Below are positions 59,047-64,000 of a stretch of 64,000 nucleotides of DNA, piece after piece. The DNA comes from an uncultured Psychroserpens sp. Lineage in GTDB: Bacteria; Bacteroidota; Bacteroidia; Flavobacteriales; Flavobacteriaceae. The stretch's first letter is position 1; each line of letters starts with the position of its first letter. The stretch is taken from assembly GCA_947489585.1 (NCBI GenBank), contig CANLEE010000005.1, positions 62,001 through 126,000 of the forward strand, given 5' to 3'. The position numbers and the translations under genes are program-made. The notes under the pieces are model-generated. The model made no database searches. It was not told the origin of the DNA and saw only the letters and a list, made by a program, of their open reading frames with translations.

Positions 59047-61803
59047 TTAGCGCTGGTTATTTTTAGTTTTATCGAACACAAAATCAATCACTTCTTGGTG
59101 ACGTTTTTTAGAACGCACACTGCTTCCCGCTGAAGGGGCACCATAAGGTCTACGTGTTGCTGCTCTAAACTTTTTTGCTTCATCTAAATGCATCAACATA
59201 TGGCTATAGGCACCCATGTTTCTTGGTTCTTCTTGAGCCCAAACTAGATCATTGGCATTTTTATATTTAGCAATAATCTCTTTTATTTGTTTTTCTGGCA
59301 ACGGAAATAACTGCTCTATTCTAACCAAAGCAATATCATCTCTTTTTAGCGCTTCACGTTGTTCTAATAAGTCATAATAGAATTTACCTGTTACAAACAC
59401 TACTGTTTTTACCTTATCTGTTTTAACTACAGCATCATCAATAATCATTTGAAAACTTCCATTGGCAAATTCATCTACAGTAGACACTACCCTTTTATCG
59501 CGCAATAAACTTTTAGGAGTAAATACGATTAAAGGTTTTCTAAATTCTGCCTTCATCTGTTTACGAAGTAAGTGATACATGTTTGCTGGTGTAGTACAAT
59601 CCATTACAAACATATTATCTTTTGCACATAATTGTAAATAGCGTTCCATACGCCCAGAAGAATGCTCAGCACCTTGACCTTCATAACCATGAGGTAACAG
59701 CATTACTAACCCGTTTTGAAGTTTCCATTTATCTTCAGCTGCAGAAATGTACTGGTCCAACATAATTTGAGCACCATTGCTAAAATCTCCAAACTGTGCT
59801 TCCCAAATCACTAAAGTGTTCGGACTTGCCATAGCATATCCATAATCAAAACCAACAACACCGTATTCTGAAAGCAATGAATTGTAGATATAAAAATTGC
59901 CTTGATTCTCACTAATTTGATTCAATAATAAGATTTCTTCTTCGCTATCTTCAACTTTTACAACCGCATGTCTATGTGAAAATGTACCTCGCTCAACATC
60001 CTGTCCAGAAATTCGAACATCATAACCTTCTTCAAGTAAAGTACCATAAGCTAAATGCTCTGCCATTGCCCAATCGAGTTCATTATCATCAAACATTTTT
60101 TGACGTGATTGTACTAAACGTTGAATTTTACGGATAAACTTTTTATCCTCAGGCAAATTTGAAATTACTTTTGCAATTTTAGTTAAACCCTCTTTAGGAT
60201 AGGTTGTATCAATGGATTGAAGCATTTTATCTTCAATAACGGTTTGAAAATCGACCCATTCATTTTCCATAAAAGGCGTAATAACCGTTTTATCTATTTT
60301 TCGGGAATCTTCAAGATTCTCTTCAAGTTTATCTTTATATTCTTTTTCTAATTGCGATACATAATCACTATCTATAACACCTTCATCCAATAATTTTTGC
60401 GCATAAATATCTCTTGGGTTTTTATGTTTTGAAATCGCTTTATACAATTTTGGTTGTGTAAAACGAGGTTCGTCACCTTCGTTATGCCCATATTTTCTGT
60501 AACCTAGTAAGTCGATGAATACATCACGCTTAAATTTCATTCTAAAATGAAGCGCAAATAACATGGCATGTACCACAGCTTCAGCATCATCTGAGTTAAC
60601 ATGCAAGACAGGTGACAAAGTCACTTTACCAACATCAGTACAATAAGTACTCGAACGACCATCAAGATAATTGGTTGTAAATCCTATTTGATTATTAACA
60701 ACAATGTGAATTGTTCCGTTTGTTTTGTATCCATCTAATTGTGCCATTTGAACCACTTCATAAACCAAGCCTTGGCCTGAAATAGCAGCATCACCATGTA
60801 CTACAATTGGTAAAACTTGTGAAGGGTCCTCTTTGTATTTATCATCTTGCTTTGCTCTTACTATACCTTCAACAACTGCACCTACAGTTTCTAAATGTGA
60901 TGGGTTTGGAGCAATATTTAGATTGATTTCTTTTCCATTGTCACTGATACGGTTACTTGTCCAGCCTAAGTGATATTTTACATCACCATCAAATACTTTT
61001 TGCTCGTAATCTTTTCCATCAAATTCACTAAAGATGTCTTTAGCAGATTTTCCGAAGATATTGGTTAAAGTACTCAAACGACCACGATGTGCCATACCCA
61101 TTACAAATTCTTTGACACCATGCTTTGAGGCATTTTCTATAAGCGTATCTAAAGCAGGAATTAAAGATTCATTACCTTCTAATGAAAATCGCTTCTGACC
61201 AACATATTTAGTGTGTAAAAAACTCTCAAAAGATACTGCTTCATTAAGTTTTTTTAGAATATGCTTCTTCTCGTCAGTAGAAAATCGAGGCTGGTTATCA
61301 TTGACATTAAGCTTGTTTTGAATCCATTGAATTTCTAAAGGATTTCTAATATACATATACTCCACACCTATTGAATCACAATAGATGCTTTCTAAATGTC
61401 TAACAATTTCTTTTAAGGTTTGTTTGCCAATCCCTAAGGTTTCACCTGCATTGAATTCGGTATCCAAATCAGCTTTAGTTAAACCAAAATTTTCAATCTC
61501 TAAAGTTGGCGCATATTTTCGTCGTTCTCGAACAGGGTTTGTTCTAGTAAACAAGTGACCTCGACTTCTATAGCCATCTATCAACTTTACTACCTGAAAC
61601 TCTTTTTGTACATGTTCGGGGATTTGTGCAGAAACACCTTCTACAATATCGCCTTCCATTCCATAACTTTCACTTCCAAAATCGTACCCTTGAAAAAAGG
61701 CTCGCCAACTTGGTTCTACTGAATCAGGATTTTTTTGGTATTGTTCGTATAAATCAGCAAAGTATGCTGTATGTGCTGCGTTTAAAAAGGAATATTTATC
61801 CAT
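59047..61803 (-). CDS. sucA: 2-oxoglutarate dehydrogenase E1 component
   Basis: 918 residues, thiamine-diphosphate-dependent. N-terminal E2-interaction region (about 1-45; FLNAAHTAYFADLYEQYQKNPDSVEPSWRAFF). ThDP-binding domain with MAHRGRLSTLTNIFGKS, HGDAAISGQGLVYE and VNNQIGFTT. C-terminal transketolase-like region with LLPHGYEGQGAEHSSGRMERYLQL and the tail AQEEPRNMGAYSHM. Oxidatively decarboxylates 2-oxoglutarate in the TCA cycle. First gene of sucA-M23-sucB. Confidence 0.97.
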   Translation of the reverse strand: MDKYSFLNAAHTAYFADLYEQYQKNPDSVEPSWRAFFQGYDFGSESYGMEGDIVEGVSAQIPEHVQKEFQVVKLIDGYRSRGHLFTRTNPVRERRKYAPTLEIENFGLTKADLDTEFNAGETLGIGKQTLKEIVRHLESIYCDSIGVEYMYIRNPLEIQWIQNKLNVNDNQPRFSTDEKKHILKKLNEAVSFESFLHTKYVGQKRFSLEGNESLIPALDTLIENASKHGVKEFVMGMAHRGRLSTLTNIFGKSAKDIFSEFDGKDYEQKVFDGDVKYHLGWTSNRISDNGKEINLNIAPNPSHLETVGAVVEGIVRAKQDDKYKEDPSQVLPIVVHGDAAISGQGLVYEVVQMAQLDGYKTNGTIHIVVNNQIGFTTNYLDGRSSTYCTDVGKVTLSPVLHVNSDDAEAVVHAMLFALHFRMKFKRDVFIDLLGYRKYGHNEGDEPRFTQPKLYKAISKHKNPRDIYAQKLLDEGVIDSDYVSQLEKEYKDKLEENLEDSRKIDKTVITPFMENEWVDFQTVIEDKMLQSIDTTYPKEGLTKIAKVISNLPEDKKFIRKIQRLVQSRQKMFDDNELDWAMAEHLAYGTLLEEGYDVRISGQDVERGTFSHRHAVVKVEDSEEEILLLNQISENQGNFYIYNSLLSEYGVVGFDYGYAMASPNTLVIWEAQFGDFSNGAQIMLDQYISAAEDKWKLQNGLVMLLPHGYEGQGAEHSSGRMERYLQLCAKDNMFVMDCTTPANMYHLLRKQMKAEFRKPLIVFTPKSLLRDKRVVSTVDEFANGSFQMIIDDAVVKTDKVKTVVFVTGKFYYDLLEQREALKRDDIALVRIEQLFPLPEKQIKEIIAKYKNANDLVWAQEEPRNMGAYSHMLMHLDEAKKFRAATRRPYGAPSAGSSVRSKKRHQEVIDFVFDKTKNNQR

Positions 61804-61842
61804 TATTTGGTGTAAGTCGTTTTCGCTTCAACAAAATTTAAA

Positions 61843-61850
61843 CAAAAATA
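61843..61850 (-). promoter_or_regulatory. -7 box (TATTTTTG) for the sucA operon
   Basis: Exact TAnnTTTG on the minus strand, 39 bp before the sucA ATG. Confidence 0.5.
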
Positions 61851-61918
61851 CAACATTTACTAAAAATAGGTGTGTTTTTAATATATTTATGAATGTAATT
61901 TAATTCAAATTATGGAAT

Positions 61919-62467
61919 ATGAAATATTCTCAACTTTTTAAAACAAAAACAATAATTATTGTAACCTTTTTTATGAGTTTTACAATGGTTACATTTTCTC
62001 AAATTCGTAATGACAATGATAATGACAATGTCAACACCTTTTGGCAAAATGTACGTTTTGGTGGAGGTCTAGGATTAAGTTTTGGAGATGGCTTTTTTAG
62101 TGGCACATTAGCTCCAAGTGCTATATATCAATTTAACCAAGATTTTGGTTTAGGTTTAGGGCTCAACGGTACCTATAACAGTTTAAAAAATAGTTACAAT
62201 TCAACCATATTAGGTGCAAGTGTGATTAGCTTATATAGCCCTATCCCTGAACTTCAGGTCTCTGGAGAGTTTGAAGAATTAAATGTTAATCAAAGATTTG
62301 AAAACAATAGCTTTGAAGATCGAAACTATTGGGTGCCTGCGCTTTTTGTCGGACTTGGTTATCGTACAAACAACATCACTTTTGGAATGCGTTATGACCT
62401 CCTTTTTGATAGAGACAAAAGTGTTTATGCAGATCCTTGGGTGCCTTTTGTTAGGGTGTTTTTTTAA
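61919..62467 (+). CDS. Small outer-membrane beta-barrel protein
   Basis: 182 residues. Signal peptide about 1-28 (FMSFTMVTFSQ), then an Asn/Asp-rich stretch (RNDNDNDNVN), which might bind calcium. About eight amphipathic strands follow (FGGGLGLSFGDGFFSG, FGLGLGLNGTYNSLKN, ALFVGLGYRTNNITFGMRYDLLF), ending PFVRVFF, an outer-membrane C-terminal signature. Proteins of this kind beside sucA are sometimes labelled alpha-ketoglutarate decarboxylase in databases; nothing in the sequence supports that. Divergent from sucA. Confidence 0.75.
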   Translation: MKYSQLFKTKTIIIVTFFMSFTMVTFSQIRNDNDNDNVNTFWQNVRFGGGLGLSFGDGFFSGTLAPSAIYQFNQDFGLGLGLNGTYNSLKNSYNSTILGASVISLYSPIPELQVSGEFEELNVNQRFENNSFEDRNYWVPALFVGLGYRTNNITFGMRYDLLFDRDKSVYADPWVPFVRVFF

Positions 62468-62470
62468 CAA

Positions 62471-62824
62471 CTAGCGTCTATAATAGTTTTTAAACCATAC
62501 TTTTTGCCATTCGCGTTGTAATACTAAGAATGTGACTTGCTCAGAAAGTTTTAGTGTATCACTACCATCAAGTTGTTTTATTTTTTCTTCGGAAACATCT
62601 ACGATATAGAGTAGATTTAAGTATTCAGCAAATTTCTCTTGAATGAGTTTATAGATGACTTCGTGTAGTAGATGCTTTAGACTAGAAGGCAAAATGTCAT
62701 CTTCAAAATCGAGATCAATATTAGCTAAAAGAAAATCTTTATTGACCTGTTTAATGAGTTTATTATAGAGGTGTAATGTTTCGGCTTCTTGAACCAAAGT
62801 TTCAAACGTAGAAGGAAGTTTCAT
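62471..62824 (-). CDS. Small conserved cytoplasmic protein of unknown function
   Basis: 117 residues, helical, no signal or membrane segment, acidic middle (NIDLDFEDDILP) and basic tail (WFKNYYRR). It begins directly after the stop of the polyprenyl synthase (62824/62825), so it is cotranscribed. I recognise no domain. Its constant position behind the prenyl synthase might mean a housekeeping role. Confidence 0.7.
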   Translation of the reverse strand: MKLPSTFETLVQEAETLHLYNKLIKQVNKDFLLANIDLDFEDDILPSSLKHLLHEVIYKLIQEKFAEYLNLLYIVDVSEEKIKQLDGSDTLKLSEQVTFLVLQREWQKVWFKNYYRR

Positions 62825-63799
62825 TTAAACGTTTCGGTTCATTAAACCATTCCCAAAAGCAATCAAACCCTCTTTATTTTCTTCCGAAATCTTAATTGAT
62901 TCTAACACTGAAAATGCCTTATTCGTGTAATTTTCAATTTCTGTCTTGGTAACCTCAGCAGAACCAGTAGATACAAATAATTGTTTGACAGTGTCTATTT
63001 TTTCAGTAGGATCAGATGGGCTCACACCATACAATTGCTCAAGCTGCAATCTATCTTCAGGATTAGAAAACTCTAAAGCTTTTATATACAAATATGTTTT
63101 TTTGTTTTCAATAATATCACCTCCAACTTGCTTCCCAAAGGTTTTTGGATCTCCGAAAGCATCTAAATAATCATCTTGTAATTGAAATGCAATTCCTAAG
63201 TTTTTTCCAAATTCATAAATGGCATCTCGACAGTCTTGAGATGCTTCAGCAACTATAGCGCCCATTTTCATTGCGGCTCCAACTAAAACCGCAGTTTTAT
63301 ATTCAATCATTTTTAAATACTCTTGGATTGTAACGTCATCGCGAGTTTCAAAATCGACATCATATTGTTGACCTTCACAAACTTCTAATGCGGTTTTACC
63401 AAACAACTTTGCTAAGTCCTGAAATACATTAGATTCATAATTTTCAAACAATTGATACGCCATAATAAGCATGGCATCTCCTGAAAGAATACCCGTATTA
63501 ACGTCCCATTTTTCATGTACAGTTTCTTGCCCTCTTCGTAAAGGTGCATCATCCATAATATCATCATGAACTAAAGAAAAATTATGAAAGACTTCAACAC
63601 TCAATGCCGCATCTAAAGCTTTTTTGTAATCACAACCAAAAATTTCGGCTGTCATAAGTGTTAAAATAGGTCGTAAACGTTTGCCCCCAAGTTCTAATAT
63701 ATAGTGAATTGGTTCATAAAGCGTTTTAGGATCTTTAGGTTTTACAAAAGTATCAAGATACTTTATAAATGCTTCCTGGTAGGATTGAATATTCTGCAT
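62825..63799 (-). CDS. Polyprenyl (geranylgeranyl/farnesyl) diphosphate synthase
   Basis: 324 residues, trans-isoprenyl diphosphate synthase. The first aspartate-rich motif is in FSLVHDDIMDDAPLRRG and the second in FQLQDDYLDAFGDP. GGKRLRPILTLMTAE gives the IPP-binding basic residues. Condenses IPP with allylic diphosphates for quinone, carotenoid or undecaprenyl precursors; the chain length cannot be set reliably. The -7 box TATTTTTG is 5 nt before the ATG. Coupled to the small downstream gene. Confidence 0.93.
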   Translation of the reverse strand: MQNIQSYQEAFIKYLDTFVKPKDPKTLYEPIHYILELGGKRLRPILTLMTAEIFGCDYKKALDAALSVEVFHNFSLVHDDIMDDAPLRRGQETVHEKWDVNTGILSGDAMLIMAYQLFENYESNVFQDLAKLFGKTALEVCEGQQYDVDFETRDDVTIQEYLKMIEYKTAVLVGAAMKMGAIVAEASQDCRDAIYEFGKNLGIAFQLQDDYLDAFGDPKTFGKQVGGDIIENKKTYLYIKALEFSNPEDRLQLEQLYGVSPSDPTEKIDTVKQLFVSTGSAEVTKTEIENYTNKAFSVLESIKISEENKEGLIAFGNGLMNRNV

Positions 63800-63804
63800 T
63801 GTGC

Positions 63805-63812
63805 AAAAATAA
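63805..63812 (-). promoter_or_regulatory. -7 box (TATTTTTG) for the polyprenyl synthase, near-leaderless
   Basis: Exact TAnnTTTG with 5 nt before the ATG at 63799. Confidence 0.5.
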
Positions 63813-63883
63813 TGTAAATCAGTAAACCTAGCACAACACTTTAACGCAATGTTAAAAAAACATTAAAACTTTGGAAACTTTTA

Positions 63884-63913
63884 TTGTTTTTAAAGTTTCC
63901 TTCTATATCTTTG
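63884..63913 (+). promoter_or_regulatory. Promoter of the tetR gene (TTG-N19-TATCTTTG)
   Basis: TTG at 63884-63886 and TATCTTTG at 63906-63913, spacing 19 bp, full consensus. The ATG is only 9 nt after the box, so the transcript is nearly leaderless. Confidence 0.8.
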
Positions 63914-63922
63914 CACCTAATT

Positions 63923-64000
63923 ATGAGAGAGAAAATAATACAAAAATCGGTAGAACTATTTCTTACACTTGGCTTTAAAAGTGTGACTATGGATGACATA
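63923..64000 (+). CDS. TetR-family transcriptional regulator (partial, 5' end)
   Basis: The 26 residues before the right edge (MREKIIQKSVELFLTLGFKS then VTMDDI) are the first helix and start of the HTH of a TetR-family repressor. The effector domain lies outside the window. Expressed from a consensus promoter; target unknown. Confidence 0.85.
   Translation, partial: MREKIIQKSVELFLTLGFKSVTMDDI

Noticed and set aside
61919..62467. Alpha-ketoglutarate decarboxylase label
   Set aside because: The protein is a small signal-peptide-bearing beta barrel; proximity to sucA probably explains that database name.

Overview
The window looks like a chromosomal segment of a marine-type member of the Flavobacteriaceae (Bacteroidota). 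This rests on AT-rich sequence, promoters of the TTG-N19-TAnnTTTG type (best at rplM and at the terminal tetR), and gene families typical of that group: a GH92 mannosidase lipoprotein, DUF5686- and DUF5916-type outer-membrane proteins, an ExbB-ExbD-ExbD operon, YceI pairs, and lipoproteins with acidic residues just after the lipid cysteine. The species cannot be named from the sequence alone.

Layout. 1-664: partial membrane metallophosphoesterase. 777-6444: three-gene operon (GH92 alpha-mannosidase, sugar MFS permease, Tat-type glycosylasparaginase) that reads as an N-glycan catabolism unit. 6441-8299: aldehyde dehydrogenase and a small exported protein. 8366-16049: nitrogen-storage region with cyanophycin synthetase (cphA), cyanophycinase (cphB) and an isoaspartyl peptidase/asparaginase, plus two YceI proteins, a membrane AraC regulator and a GNAT acetyltransferase. 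16228-21192: polA followed by a type II restriction-modification pair. 21278-26120: YgiQ-like radical SAM protein, an ABC-F ATPase, and TsaC/Sua5. 26117-31574: four small lipoproteins divergent from a histidine kinase-NarL/LuxR response regulator pair, then a PEGA-domain protein. 31576-34233: DUF5916 outer-membrane protein. 34471-38880: rplM-rpsI-rpsB-tsf-pyrH-frr translation block. 38942-49938: envelope proteins, an RND exporter, asnS, rpoN. 50036-52386: ExbD-ExbD-membrane protein-ExbB. 52635-52973: repeats beside tRNA-Ser(GGA). 53032-55350: ansA, tatD, a retropepsin-like protease. 55406-56748: an orphan NarL/LuxR response regulator followed by an array of small transcription units. 56839-61803: sucA, an M23 peptidase and sucB. 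61919-64000: outer-membrane protein, a small conserved protein, polyprenyl synthase, and the start of a TetR regulator.

The most unusual part is 56027-56748. Directly downstream of the response-regulator gene there are four consecutive units. Each has a palindrome, a -7-like element at one fixed distance (35.5 bp from the palindrome centre to the TTT of the -7 element) and a 5' stem-loop. The first three end in a strong intrinsic terminator and should give RNAs of about 65-75 nt. The fourth reads towards a 36-residue single-pass membrane peptide. The palindromes share the half-site TA-S-S-TAT with the operators of the second two-component locus (28117-28136 and 30797-30814), where the geometry is the same. 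This suggests two paralogous response regulators with related but distinct operator codes, one of them driving a tandem family of small RNAs. Other notable items are a short dispersed palindrome that has entered the polA coding sequence in frame, many start codons only 4-9 nt after a -7 box, and a structured rpsB leader.
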